Source: Lederbergia panacisoli (GTDB taxonomy: Bacteria > Bacillota > Bacilli > Bacillales > Bacillaceae_C). Taken from it: a DNA stretch of 64,000 bases. The translations under genes and the position numbers were made by a program. Under the pieces are notes generated by a model. It did no database searches, was not told where the DNA came from, and saw only the letters and a program-made list of their open reading frames with translations. The stretch lies in NCBI RefSeq assembly GCF_024626525.1, contig NZ_JANJGU010000011.1, forward strand, positions 62,001-126,000, given 5' to 3'. Position 1 is the stretch's first letter. Each line of letters begins with the position of its first letter. This document shows positions 18,265-27,162 of the stretch, in pieces.

Positions 18265-18282
18265 CATATTTTATAAAATATG
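18265..18282. promoter_or_regulatory. 18-bp perfect palindrome in the divergent promoter gap
   Basis: CATATTTTATAAAATATG reads identically on both strands. It lies between two divergent glycan genes in a 299-bp gap that otherwise shows no gene (a short frame at 18280-18471 lacks a ribosome site). It may be an operator or simply a local A/T palindrome. Confidence 0.4.
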
Positions 18283-18487
18283 TGTCGAGGAACTAGAAAC
18301 TTTATCCCTATACATAGTAGTTTTAAAGAAAAATTAGCATGGGGACTGGTTTTCAGCCGTTACTATGCTGATATATTTGTCATAGATTATATGAATTATC
18401 TAATGACTATATCAAGAAGGCATCCAAAAATGTTTTATAAAAGAATTTACCTAAGGCACTTATTGATATAGGGAAAGGGAGTGGATG

Positions 18488-19591
18488 ATGATTAATTTAG
18501 TAAATTTAAAACGTCAGTTTCAAAGTGTTAAAGATGAGATACTTCAAGCGATTAACGATGTTGTTGATAACGGCGACTATATTTTAGGACCAAAAGTGAA
18601 AGAACTCGAGGACAAAATTGCGAGAAAATTGGGTGTTCAAGAAGCAATCGCGGTTGCAAATGGAACCGATGCACTAATTCTTACTCTAGAAGCTTTTGGA
18701 GTGGGGAAGGGGGATGAAGTTATTACAACACCATTTACCTTCTTTGCAACAGCAGAAGCAATCTCACGTGTTGGAGCCATTCCTGTCTTTGCTGATGTAG
18801 ATCCAATAACCTTCAACCTAAATCCATTAGAAGTTGAAAATAGAATAACCCCATCTACTAAAGCGATTATTCCAGTTCATTTATTCGGACAGCCCGCAGA
18901 TATGGATGAAATTAATGAGATTGCCAAAAAACATAGACTATTAGTCATTGAAGACGCATGTCAAGCCTTTGGAGCTACTTATAAAGAGCGATGGGTAGGA
19001 AGTTTAGGAGATGCAGCTTGCTTTTCTTTTTTTCCTACGAAGAATTTAGGAACCCTTGGCGACGGTGGAATCATAACCACTTCAGATGCTGAAGTTGCAA
19101 ATAAAATTAGAAAGCTTCGCACCCACGGCACAACTAAAAAATACTATCACGATAGAATAGGGTATAACAGTCGGTTGGATGAAATTCACGCAGCCATTCT
19201 GCTTGTTAATCTTACAAGAATAGATCAATGGAATGGGAATAGAAGAAAGATTGCTAACCGATATAGACAATACCTAAAGGACGTTCCTTATTTAAAACTC
19301 CCGAGTGAAGCTAGCGATCGAACACATATTTTTCACCTGTATTGCATTGAATCTGATTATCGTGAGGAAATAATGGAGGCTCTAACAAACGCAACAATTC
19401 AAACTGGTATTTATTATCCACGTTGTTTACATCTTCAAGAAGTATACAGGTCATTCAATTATAAAAAAGGAGATTTTCCAATCTCTGAATTGTTATCAGA
19501 AAAGTTATTTGCAATTCCTATGGATCCGTTTATATCAGAAAGTGAACAAGATAGAATTATAGCTATTTTAAGTGAAATGAGGGGTACATAG
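18488..19591 (+). CDS. DegT/DnrJ/EryC1/StrS sugar aminotransferase (WbpE type)
   Basis: The ribosome site AAAGGGAG favours the second of two adjacent ATG codons (18488). The 367-residue product is a PLP-dependent sugar aminotransferase. Visible are GTDALILTLEAFG, PVHLFGQPADMDEI, the PLP-binding EDACQAFGA, and the catalytic Lys in SFFPTKNLGTLGDGG. In the Wbp pathway this enzyme transaminates the 3-keto sugar made by the neighbouring oxidoreductase. The next gene's ATG follows its stop codon directly, showing tight coupling. The precise sugar is inferred from the neighbourhood. Confidence 0.85.
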   Translation: MINLVNLKRQFQSVKDEILQAINDVVDNGDYILGPKVKELEDKIARKLGVQEAIAVANGTDALILTLEAFGVGKGDEVITTPFTFFATAEAISRVGAIPVFADVDPITFNLNPLEVENRITPSTKAIIPVHLFGQPADMDEINEIAKKHRLLVIEDACQAFGATYKERWVGSLGDAACFSFFPTKNLGTLGDGGIITTSDAEVANKIRKLRTHGTTKKYYHDRIGYNSRLDEIHAAILLVNLTRIDQWNGNRRKIANRYRQYLKDVPYLKLPSEASDRTHIFHLYCIESDYREEIMEALTNATIQTGIYYPRCLHLQEVYRSFNYKKGDFPISELLSEKLFAIPMDPFISESEQDRIIAILSEMRGT

Positions 19592-20671
19592 ATGGTCGTA
19601 CGATTTGGCTTGATAGGCTGTGGATATATATCCAATAAACATCTATTGGCCCTCGCGTCCTGTAATGGAGCTCAATTAACTGCAGTGAGCGATCTTAATG
19701 ATGGGAGAATGGAAGAAGCGAAGAAGTATTATCAAACTATCTTAGGTGAGGAATATCCTATAAAATTCTTTAAAAATTATAAAAAAATGCTTGAAGATGA
19801 TCAAATTGATGCGGTAATCATAGCATCATTCTCAGGCCTTCACTTTCAGATGGCAAGAGCTGCAATCTTAGCAACTAAACATGTTGTTTTAGAGAAGCCA
19901 ATGGCATTATCTATAAAAGAAGCAAACGAGTTAATTCATCAAGCACAAAAACAAAAGAAGCAGCTTATGATCTGTCATCAACTTCGCTTTATGCCAATAA
20001 TGCAAAGAATTAAGAAAAACATTGATGATGGGAAACTTGGAAGACTATTTTTAGGTGCTTGTTCAATTCGCATCAATCGTTCCCCAGCTTATTACTCATC
20101 GGCTTCATGGAGAGGAAAATGGGAAAGCGATGGTGGAATGCTGATCAACCAAGGGATTCATGTTATTGACCTACTACAGTGGTTTTTAGGTGATGTTGAG
20201 ACAGTGTATGGGGAGACATTGCAGCAATTATCTCCTTTAAAGGAAACTGAGGATGTCGCTGTAGGAGTAATCAACTTCCGTAATCAAGCGAAGGGAATTG
20301 TTGAGGCAAACATCGTTACCCAGCCAAATAACATGGGATACTCCTTATCCATCTTCGGGGAAAAAGGAACCATTTGTATAGAAGGCCCATCCCTTAATAA
20401 CATTTCCCGCTGGTTTATTGATGGTGAGGAAGTAAATAAAGATGAATTAAATGATCTCATTAATGATAAAAATGAGGAAATTTACATGTATGAGAATTTT
20501 ATTGAAGCCGTTAATTCCGATAATAAGTACGTCCTAGTAGACGGAAAAGAAGGAAAAAAAGCACTTGAACTTATTTTTGCCCTTTATCAATCAGCAATTA
20601 AATCCGAGGTTGTGAACTGTCCTTTAGAAATATTTTCAACATCTGATATGAACAGAAAGGAAGGAAATTAA
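19592..20671 (+). CDS. Gfo/Idh/MocA-family oxidoreductase (WbpB type)
   Basis: The 359-residue product has an N-terminal NAD-binding Rossmann fold (GLIGCGYISNKH, about 6-17), the family motif EKPMALSIKEA (Lys about 95-100), and the C-terminal domain signature SDGGMLINQGIHVIDLLQW. It fits the 3-dehydrogenase step on a UDP-HexNAcA. The ATG follows directly on the aminotransferase stop, with the site ATGAGGGG inside that gene. Gene order and the WbpA, WbpE and WbpD partners are the main support for the assignment. Gfo/Idh members are otherwise hard to assign from sequence. Confidence 0.8.
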   Translation: MVVRFGLIGCGYISNKHLLALASCNGAQLTAVSDLNDGRMEEAKKYYQTILGEEYPIKFFKNYKKMLEDDQIDAVIIASFSGLHFQMARAAILATKHVVLEKPMALSIKEANELIHQAQKQKKQLMICHQLRFMPIMQRIKKNIDDGKLGRLFLGACSIRINRSPAYYSSASWRGKWESDGGMLINQGIHVIDLLQWFLGDVETVYGETLQQLSPLKETEDVAVGVINFRNQAKGIVEANIVTQPNNMGYSLSIFGEKGTICIEGPSLNNISRWFIDGEEVNKDELNDLINDKNEEIYMYENFIEAVNSDNKYVLVDGKEGKKALELIFALYQSAIKSEVVNCPLEIFSTSDMNRKEGN

Positions 20672-20674
20672 TCG

Positions 20675-21646
20675 ATGAATTTAGGAAAAGTAGTGGTTAC
20701 AGGCGGAGCAGGATTTTTAGGTTCACAGCTAGTTAAGAGGCTGATTCCTGTATGTGACCATATTTATATAATTGATGATTTATCTACCGGAAACAAGGAT
20801 GCAATTCCAGATACTGACAACATCACATTTTATAAAGAAAGCATCACTAACGTAAAGATATTAGAAGAAATATTACCAAAGGTAGATTATATTTTTCATT
20901 TTGCCTGTAAAAATCTTATTTTATCAGTTGAAAATATAGAAAGTGATTTTGAAACAAATTTATATGGAGGCTACTTGCTCCTTCAAAAGGCCCGTGAATG
21001 CTGTTCAGAACTAAAGAGATTTGTATATGCTTCTACCACCTCAATATACGGTCAGGTCTCTATTTTACCTACACCAGAATCATATTATAATATCAATCTT
21101 CCATATGCAGCTAGTAAATTCTCGATGGAGCATTATTGTCATGTTTATCATAAGATGTTCCAATTTCCAGTCAATATCCTCAGATTTTCAAATGTTTATG
21201 GTCCCGGTCAACTTTCCTCAAACCCCTATTGCGGTGTAGTTGCTAAGTTTTTTGAATCCGCTCAAAATGATAAACCTATGATCATTTTTGGTGATGGCAG
21301 TCAGACGAGAGATTTCACATTTGTCGAGGATGCTATGGATGCTATTATACTAGCAGCAACTTGCGAAAAAGCAATTGGGCAAGTCTATAATGTTGGAACT
21401 GGAGTGGAAACAAGCATTCTAGACCTGGCAGAGGAAATAAAAAAAGCTAGCAGTGACATGAATCTTCCACTTAGTTTTGAGCCGAAGCGAAAAGTGGATG
21501 TAGTGGAGCGGAGATGTATTAATGCTGAGAAAATTAAGATAGAACTTGACTGGAAGCCTCGTCATTCTTTAGAAGAGGGGATAAAGAAAACTTACTCTTG
21601 GCTAAAAGGAGATGAGTCCCATCAGGATATTCCACGGAACAACTGA
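20675..21646 (+). CDS. NAD-dependent nucleotide-sugar epimerase/dehydratase (SDR)
   Basis: The 323-residue extended SDR has the glycine-rich motif TGGAGFLGSQL (about 9-19), the catalytic YAASK motif (in LPYAASKFSMEHY), and the substrate-side RFSNVYGPGQ. It is UDP-glucose 4-epimerase-like, a type that also includes 4,6-dehydratases. Which sugar it acts on is unknown. It starts at ATG 20675 after GGAAGGAAATTAATCG. The downstream glycosyltransferase start lies 35 bp inside its 3' end, so the genes are translationally linked. Confidence 0.8.
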   Translation: MNLGKVVVTGGAGFLGSQLVKRLIPVCDHIYIIDDLSTGNKDAIPDTDNITFYKESITNVKILEEILPKVDYIFHFACKNLILSVENIESDFETNLYGGYLLLQKARECCSELKRFVYASTTSIYGQVSILPTPESYYNINLPYAASKFSMEHYCHVYHKMFQFPVNILRFSNVYGPGQLSSNPYCGVVAKFFESAQNDKPMIIFGDGSQTRDFTFVEDAMDAIILAATCEKAIGQVYNVGTGVETSILDLAEEIKKASSDMNLPLSFEPKRKVDVVERRCINAEKIKIELDWKPRHSLEEGIKKTYSWLKGDESHQDIPRNN

Positions 21647-22604
21647 GATAGCAGGTCAAATGGGGATTTTGAGTAGTGCCCTTATTAATAAAGGACACTA
21701 CTCTCGTGGTTACAACACCTTTCATTCTTATTTAGGTTATAAAGATCATTTAATAAATCTCGATCATGAGACACTTGAGGAAAGCTATCAAGAAATTCTT
21801 GATTCATTTGACCTGTACCATTTTCATTATGGCACGACTCTCAGCTCAGATTTTAGCGACTTGAATGAACTTAAAAGAAGAAATAAAAAAATGATTATGC
21901 ATCACTGGGGAAATGATGTTAGGTTTCATGATCAAGCAAGAAAAAATAACCCCTATGTTTATACCGAAGATTCACCACCGAATGAGACCATTCATGATAA
22001 GTTAACGAAAATAACAGCTTATATTAAGGAAGCTATTGTTCAAGATTACGAAGTATATGATTATGTTAAGAATTATTATGAAAAGGTACATGTATTACCA
22101 ATTGCTATTGATCTACAATATTTTCATGCTAATTATCCATCTGTATTAAAAGAAAAGCCACTCATTCTGCACGCCCCAACAAATCCTGATTTTAAAGGAA
22201 CTTATTATATTGAGAAGACGTTAGAAAATTTAAAGCAGGAATATGACTTTGAATATAGAAGAATTGAGAAAATGAGTCATGATGAAGTTATAAACATCTA
22301 CAAGGATGCAGATATCATTATTGACCAGGTTTTATGCGGTTCCTACGGATTGCTAAGTGTCGAATCCATGGCACTTGGAAAACCAGTGATAGCCTATATT
22401 CGGCCTGACCTTGTTTCTTGCTTCCCCGCTGAATTGCCTATTGTTAATAGCAGTCCAGATAATTTGTATAATCAGGTAAAAGCGTTGCTAGACAACCCAA
22501 TACAGCGTAAGAAATTAGGAATTAAGGGACGTGAATATGTAGAAAAAATTCATTCCCATAATGTCGTTGTCAATCAGCTGCTTGATATTTATTTAAACCT
22601 ATAA
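21612..22604 (+). CDS. Glycosyltransferase (GT-B, group 1-like), first of a pair
   Basis: The 330-residue product has a GT-B layout: N-terminal acceptor half starting IRIFHGTTEIAGQMG and a C-terminal nucleotide-sugar half with HAPTNPDFKGTYYIE, ADIIIDQVLCGSYGLLSVESMALGKPVIAY and a terminal helix. It is clearly related to the product at 23853. The start is awkward: AAAGGAG touches ATG 21612, and the next in-frame codons have no other ATG/GTG/TTG at good spacing. AUC 21621, aligned with the Met of its sister, is nine bases away. A terminator hairpin follows. Confidence 0.8.
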   Translation: MSPIRIFHGTTEIAGQMGILSSALINKGHYSRGYNTFHSYLGYKDHLINLDHETLEESYQEILDSFDLYHFHYGTTLSSDFSDLNELKRRNKKMIMHHWGNDVRFHDQARKNNPYVYTEDSPPNETIHDKLTKITAYIKEAIVQDYEVYDYVKNYYEKVHVLPIAIDLQYFHANYPSVLKEKPLILHAPTNPDFKGTYYIEKTLENLKQEYDFEYRRIEKMSHDEVINIYKDADIIIDQVLCGSYGLLSVESMALGKPVIAYIRPDLVSCFPAELPIVNSSPDNLYNQVKALLDNPIQRKKLGIKGREYVEKIHSHNVVVNQLLDIYLNL

Positions 22605-22620
22605 GAGCAAAAGGAGTAAA

Positions 22621-22658
22621 AAGCTAGTTCAAATTTTTTGAACTAGCCTCTATTTTTC
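22621..22658. terminator. Terminator between glycosyltransferase and DUF4855 genes
   Basis: GCTAGTTCAAA pairs with TTTGAACTAGC with a short T loop, then TCTATTTTTCT. It serves the plus-strand operon and possibly the convergent minus-strand gene. Confidence 0.75.
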
Positions 22659-22680
22659 TAAGGATAAAGCGGAAGGGATA

Positions 22681-23709
22681 CTACCATACGATTGTAGAAT
22701 TACGATTCGCTGGAAACGCAGCTGTAGGATAAATTGGCTTATAGCTCTTTTTTATAAAAGAATACAGATAATCATAATCTCTAGGGTGATTATCATAGAT
22801 TTCTTGCAAAGTTTGATTGGGAAATTGATAAACAAGCAAGCTATCATTCATATATTTTTTGTATATACCACTATTTAAATAATCAATCAAGTGATTTTCT
22901 TTAAAAAGAACACCTTTTCCAAAAATAATTTGCATACCTGTATGGTAATACTTAGCAAATATCGTTGAGTTCGTAATCCAGCTTATATTTAGGACCTTAT
23001 CTCCATAATAATTAGGATGAGTGCAGGCAGCATCAAAACCAAACTTTTTCCACTCCACACACCCAGCTGAGCCATACTGCTGCAGCCATAAGGCGAGAAA
23101 GTTTTCCTTATGAATAAAATTATTTATATTTTTAACCAGTTCTTCATCTCTACTATCTATAGATACTCGTGGCCATACAAATCCTCTGAAGGATAACTTT
23201 TCATGTAAGTGTTCAGCTTTTCTCCATTTTTCTAAAAACTCAAGAATCCACCATTTTACTGCTTCAATTCGATTTGATTCAATTTTAAAGTTTATACTCC
23301 TACCCTTCATTTTTCCGAAATTAGTTTGATTAGGAGTAGGGTATGGGAGGGTGACCCATATATCCGTTTTCTCTCCTTTTTCCGTATTAATTGCTGCAGC
23401 ATCAAAATTATATTTTTTATAAAATAGTCTATTTAATGCTAATTCCCAATCCTCTTTTTCCGCTAATAAGCCAATATTCGCATACATAGGGTGAAGAAAA
23501 CGATTTATTCTTCCAATGATAGGATGGAAAATCAAGCCCTTAAACATCGTATCAAAGGCTAAATTATTAAAGAGATAATATTGATAAGGTTTTAAGTCTA
23601 TTACTGACCATTTCGAAATTCCGCTTTCTGATTGATCTCCACAAGGAAGTAGGCATATATGATTTTGTACGCCGAGCTCTTCCGCCGTCATATAGTTTTT
23701 TATTGGCAA
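22681..23709 (-). CDS. DUF4855-like protein in the glycan cluster
   Basis: TTG 23709 lies eight bases after AAGGTGG; the upstream in-frame GTG is part of that site. The roughly 342-residue product has no signal peptide. Features matching my memory of DUF4855 are the opening CLLPCGDQSE...W segment, DIWVTLPYPTPNQTNFG, the RGFVWPRVSI strand, and AACTHPNYYGD. The overall look is a glycosidase-like barrel, but catalytic residues cannot be assigned. It lies between two sister glycosyltransferase genes on the opposite strand, suggesting a related but separately regulated role. Confidence 0.6.
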   Translation of the reverse strand: MPIKNYMTAEELGVQNHICLLPCGDQSESGISKWSVIDLKPYQYYLFNNLAFDTMFKGLIFHPIIGRINRFLHPMYANIGLLAEKEDWELALNRLFYKKYNFDAAAINTEKGEKTDIWVTLPYPTPNQTNFGKMKGRSINFKIESNRIEAVKWWILEFLEKWRKAEHLHEKLSFRGFVWPRVSIDSRDEELVKNINNFIHKENFLALWLQQYGSAGCVEWKKFGFDAACTHPNYYGDKVLNISWITNSTIFAKYYHTGMQIIFGKGVLFKENHLIDYLNSGIYKKYMNDSLLVYQFPNQTLQEIYDNHPRDYDYLYSFIKKSYKPIYPTAAFPANRNSTIVW

Positions 23710-23852
23710 ACATGATCCCACCTTTTTAAAGTCCTATTATACAGAATATGACTTAATAGTGTTCCTGTGTGTCAGCTATTTATTCAATTCTGAAGCTAGA
23801 TATAACCGATTTGTCCTTTCGAGAATATACTAAATCGAAAGGAGAGGTTGAC

Positions 23853-24836
23853 ATGAAAATTGTGCATGCCCCGACAGAAATAGCCGGGCAGATGGGTATA
23901 TTATGTAATGAACTTAGAAAAAAGGGGCATAATGTTTCCGGATATAATTGGTTCCATACTTACTTAAGCTATAAAGGAGATATAGTAAATACGGATGCAT
24001 GGGAACTAATAAAAGAACTTGATTTCCTACTAAATAATACAGATATTTTTCAATTCCACAATGCTAATACGTTTCTTCTAAATTTCAAAGACCTCCCCAT
24101 ACTTAAAGAGAAGGGCAAGAAAATGGTGATGCAGCATTGGGGTAGTGATGTGCGCACCGTTAAAATGGTTAAAAAGCTAAACCCTTATCCGCTTGAGCCA
24201 ACCTACTATACAGATAAGGAACTTCACCAACAACTTACTACTATTTCTAAGTATATTGATACCGCTATTGTTCAAGATTATGAGGCCTATCATTATGTAA
24301 AAGATTATTATAAAAATGTTTTCGTAATACCTCTTGCTTGTAATGTAAAGGATTTTAGAGTGTCTTATCCGCCTGTAACGAATAATAACCCCCTTATTGT
24401 TCACGCTCCAACAAACCGCAAATTTAAAGGATCATTTTATGTTGAAAGGGCAATTAGAAAAATTCAAAACAAGGGTAAGTTTACGTATAAAATTATAGAA
24501 AAAATGAGCCACGAGAAAGCCGTCGCAGAGTATATGAAAGCTGATATCATTGTTGATCAATTACTATGTGGAACGTATGGAATGTTTAGTGTGGAAGCAA
24601 TGGCAATGGGTAAACCGGTTGTTGCTTTTATTAGGGATGATGTGCGTGAAAAATTCCCAAAAGATCTTCCAATTGTTCAAGCAACGCCAGAAACTATTGC
24701 TGATGTTCTTTTAGAACTTGTACAAAATCCTAAACGGCGTCATGAACTAGGGAGAGCAGGGAGAAGGTATGTTGAAAAATATCATTCTGCCAAACGCGTG
24801 ACAGATGAGCTTGTAAAGATTTATCGGAAACTATAA
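23853..24836 (+). CDS. Glycosyltransferase (GT-B, group 1-like), second of a pair
   Basis: The frame is open from 23769 but ATG 23853 has the site GAAAGGAGAGG and gives MKIVHAPTEIAGQMG, a natural start. The 327-residue protein shares with the product at 21612 the motifs TEIAGQMGIL, MQHWGSDVR (MHHWGNDVR in the sister), IVQDYEAYHYVKDYY, HAPTNRKFKGSFYVE and DQLLCGTYGMFSVEAMAMGKPV. It looks like a tandem duplication with later divergence. Donor and acceptor are unknown. The acyltransferase gene follows after 29 bp. Confidence 0.85.
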   Translation: MKIVHAPTEIAGQMGILCNELRKKGHNVSGYNWFHTYLSYKGDIVNTDAWELIKELDFLLNNTDIFQFHNANTFLLNFKDLPILKEKGKKMVMQHWGSDVRTVKMVKKLNPYPLEPTYYTDKELHQQLTTISKYIDTAIVQDYEAYHYVKDYYKNVFVIPLACNVKDFRVSYPPVTNNNPLIVHAPTNRKFKGSFYVERAIRKIQNKGKFTYKIIEKMSHEKAVAEYMKADIIVDQLLCGTYGMFSVEAMAMGKPVVAFIRDDVREKFPKDLPIVQATPETIADVLLELVQNPKRRHELGRAGRRYVEKYHSAKRVTDELVKIYRKL

Positions 24837-24865
24837 AGGATTAAAAAAGAAAAGGAGCGCTAAGT

Positions 24866-25558
24866 ATGATAGATCCATCAGCGAAAATAGGAGAAGGCGT
24901 CTCCATTGGAAAAAATGTAGTAATTGAAGAAAATGTTATTATTGGTGATTATGTGACGATTGGGCATCATGTAGTTATTAAAAAGGATACGAAAATTGGA
25001 AATCACGCCCAAATTGGAGAGCTTACTATTCTCGGTAAATCACCGTCCTCCAATAAAAAAATGAACCGCAAACCCTTGAAAGATCTTGAGTGTCTTATTA
25101 TAGGAGACCATGCTATCGTTGGTTGCAATAGTGTTATTTATCGTGGTGTTAACCTTGAGAGTGGAGTTTTTATTGGCGACTTGGCAAGTGTTCGTGAAAA
25201 AGTAACAATTGGCGAAGATACAATTATTGGTAGAAACGCAATAGTGGAAACAAATACAAACATTGGGAAACGCGTGACCATCCAAACCGGGTGCTATATC
25301 ACTGCGGATATGATAATTGAAGACGAAGTATTTTTTGGTCCATGCTGTTCTACCTCTAATGATAAGTATATGGGGAAGGGCAATTTCAAGCATCAAGGTC
25401 CAATTATTAAAAGAGGTGCAAAAATTGGCAACAACGCCACCTTGCTACCAGCGATCACTATTGGGGAGAATGCTATTGTAGGAGCCGGAAGTGTTATTAC
25501 TAAAGACGTCCCTGCACATAAAACGATTGTTGGAAATCCGGGAAGAATAGTTAAATAA
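24866..25558 (+). CDS. Left-handed beta-helix sugar N-acetyltransferase (WbpD type)
   Basis: The 230-residue product starts at ATG 24866 after AAAAGGAGCG. From residue 1 it is built of hexapeptide repeats ([I/V]-G-x-x-x-x: IGEGVSIGKNVVIEENVIIG), broken once around residues 60-80, and ends in NATLLPAITIGENAIVGAGS and VVGNPGRI-like text (seen: IVGNPGRIVK). This is the trimeric LbH acetyltransferase fold. WbpD acetylates the 3-amino group of UDP-GlcNAc3NA, which fits the neighbouring dehydrogenase, oxidoreductase and aminotransferase. A weak terminator follows. Confidence 0.8.
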   Translation: MIDPSAKIGEGVSIGKNVVIEENVIIGDYVTIGHHVVIKKDTKIGNHAQIGELTILGKSPSSNKKMNRKPLKDLECLIIGDHAIVGCNSVIYRGVNLESGVFIGDLASVREKVTIGEDTIIGRNAIVETNTNIGKRVTIQTGCYITADMIIEDEVFFGPCCSTSNDKYMGKGNFKHQGPIIKRGAKIGNNATLLPAITIGENAIVGAGSVITKDVPAHKTIVGNPGRIVK

Positions 25559-25596
25559 AATATTGATGGACTATTGTAAATTATGATAAAACGTGA

Positions 25597-25630
25597 TGTG
25601 ATCTTCAAATGAGGGTCACATTTTTCTTTT
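25597..25630 (+). terminator. Terminator at the end of the glycan cluster
   Basis: TGTGATC pairs with GGTCACA (one G-U pair), followed by TTTTTCTTTT. The remaining 25631-25896 shows no gene or obvious element. Confidence 0.6.
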
Positions 25631-25896
25631 GCTAATAATAGTAGAAAAGGGGATTGCACCTTTTTGTTAAATTATTAGACAGGATAGTGTATTAAATGGT
25701 AACTTTTGGAAACCCTTTCCTGGTTTTAATACTAATAATTCTGACTCATCCGTATATTCTTATTTTCAGGGTTTTCTTTTTGGAGCAGCTAGTTTAAAAT
25801 TAAGTTGTAATATGGAACTTATAGTCTAAATACTAAATGAAATTTAATCAAGCTTAGCCTTGCCGTAAATAAAGAAATTAAGGTGTTGATGTCATA

Positions 25897-27141
25897 TTGC
25901 AACAAAATCGAAAAAACACTCGACTTATACAAAGCTTTCATGAGCTGATGAGCTTACTACATATTCAAAATCCTCCGGAAATGTGGGGTAAAAATTGGGA
26001 AAAAGCAATAGCTTTATATAATGGTAATCAGCAATTGTATTTTTTAAGAAATGAATATTTTACAGAGGCAAATCGATATTTCAAGTTAAATGAAGAGAAA
26101 TCTGCTGCTTTTTATCATGCTTTGGAGCTTATTAGAGGAAGGGAGGATTTGATCACTCTCGTATGGCTTTGGAAATGCCTGCTTTATGAAGAAAATAGTT
26201 CTGCCGATGCCTATGACGTAGAGAATTGGCCTTTACCAGAGGTGGCAATGGGTCCTGTAGTACAGATGTTTCCGTTGATAGTTGCAGTTTCCAATCTTCC
26301 AAGTTTAATAGAAAACTATAAGATGCGTGGCATACCGGAATCTATCCTTTTTGATACCTTATCCGATATCGGAATCATTATGGAAGAATCGAGAAAACGA
26401 ACAGGTGTATGGGGAATCGAAAATTTTCTTCTCGGTTGGTTATTAAATCATTTTCAGGGCAGGCTCTTCCGCATTGGCCGCCTGCAGTTCATGCCTAAAA
26501 AATATGATCAACGTTTCAGTGTTTACCGTCACTTAAATACTAGAAAAGTGATTGCATTAAAAAGTGAAAGGCGATTGACTGATAATGCAGATTTCGTTAA
26601 AGGGTGCCCTATAACTCCACTCGGTAAGGTTCTGCAGAAAACTGTAACAATATCATTAGCAGAATGGGAAGCAGTGTTAATACATGGTGATACCATGCTG
26701 GATGTCCATATTCCACGCGGAGATAAATTAGAATATAACCAACTGGTTGAATCGTATCGAAGCGCAATAGCAATATACTCCAAGCTGTTTCCTGAACAGC
26801 AGTTCAAGGGTTTTATTTGTCACACCTGGATGTTTGACCCGCTTTTACAGGAAATTTTACCTGAGGATTCCAATTTAGTGAAGTTTCAGCGTGATTATTA
26901 TTTGTACGAACTTTTTGATGATGATTCAGTATTTCAAACTGTATTTGTATCCAAACCGGAAGATTTGCAGACTTTACCGGAAGAAACTTCATTGCAGCGT
27001 GCAATCAAAAGTCAGGTCTTGTCAGGTAAACAGATGCGTTCTGCGGCAGGATTCCTGTTATTTGACGATCTTTATAGTGGTCCAACGTATTACCAAAAAA
27101 ATCAAGGAGAAGTTCAATCGTTACTAGAAGCATGTGAATAG
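25897..27141 (+). CDS. GNAT-like acyltransferase-domain protein (DUF5596 type)
   Basis: The 414-residue product starts at TTG 25897, with a moderate AAGGTG site. The first half is helical; the second half has the look of the GNAT-like N- and C-terminal domain family annotated as acyltransferase domain-containing protein, including LNTRKVIALK, LDVHIPRGDKLEYNQLVESY, FICHTWMFDPLLQEILPEDS and NLVKFQRDYY. The substrate is unknown. The next gene (deacetylase-like) starts 21 bp later and the two form a cassette. I am confident of the family, not of activity. Confidence 0.65.
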   Translation: MQQNRKNTRLIQSFHELMSLLHIQNPPEMWGKNWEKAIALYNGNQQLYFLRNEYFTEANRYFKLNEEKSAAFYHALELIRGREDLITLVWLWKCLLYEENSSADAYDVENWPLPEVAMGPVVQMFPLIVAVSNLPSLIENYKMRGIPESILFDTLSDIGIIMEESRKRTGVWGIENFLLGWLLNHFQGRLFRIGRLQFMPKKYDQRFSVYRHLNTRKVIALKSERRLTDNADFVKGCPITPLGKVLQKTVTISLAEWEAVLIHGDTMLDVHIPRGDKLEYNQLVESYRSAIAIYSKLFPEQQFKGFICHTWMFDPLLQEILPEDSNLVKFQRDYYLYELFDDDSVFQTVFVSKPEDLQTLPEETSLQRAIKSQVLSGKQMRSAAGFLLFDDLYSGPTYYQKNQGEVQSLLEACE

Positions 27142-27162
27142 AATATGGAAGGAGCTAGTTGC

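Noticed and set aside
18280-18471. 63-codon frame in the gap before the aminotransferase gene
   Set aside because: No ribosome site, implausible composition, lies across the divergent promoter region.
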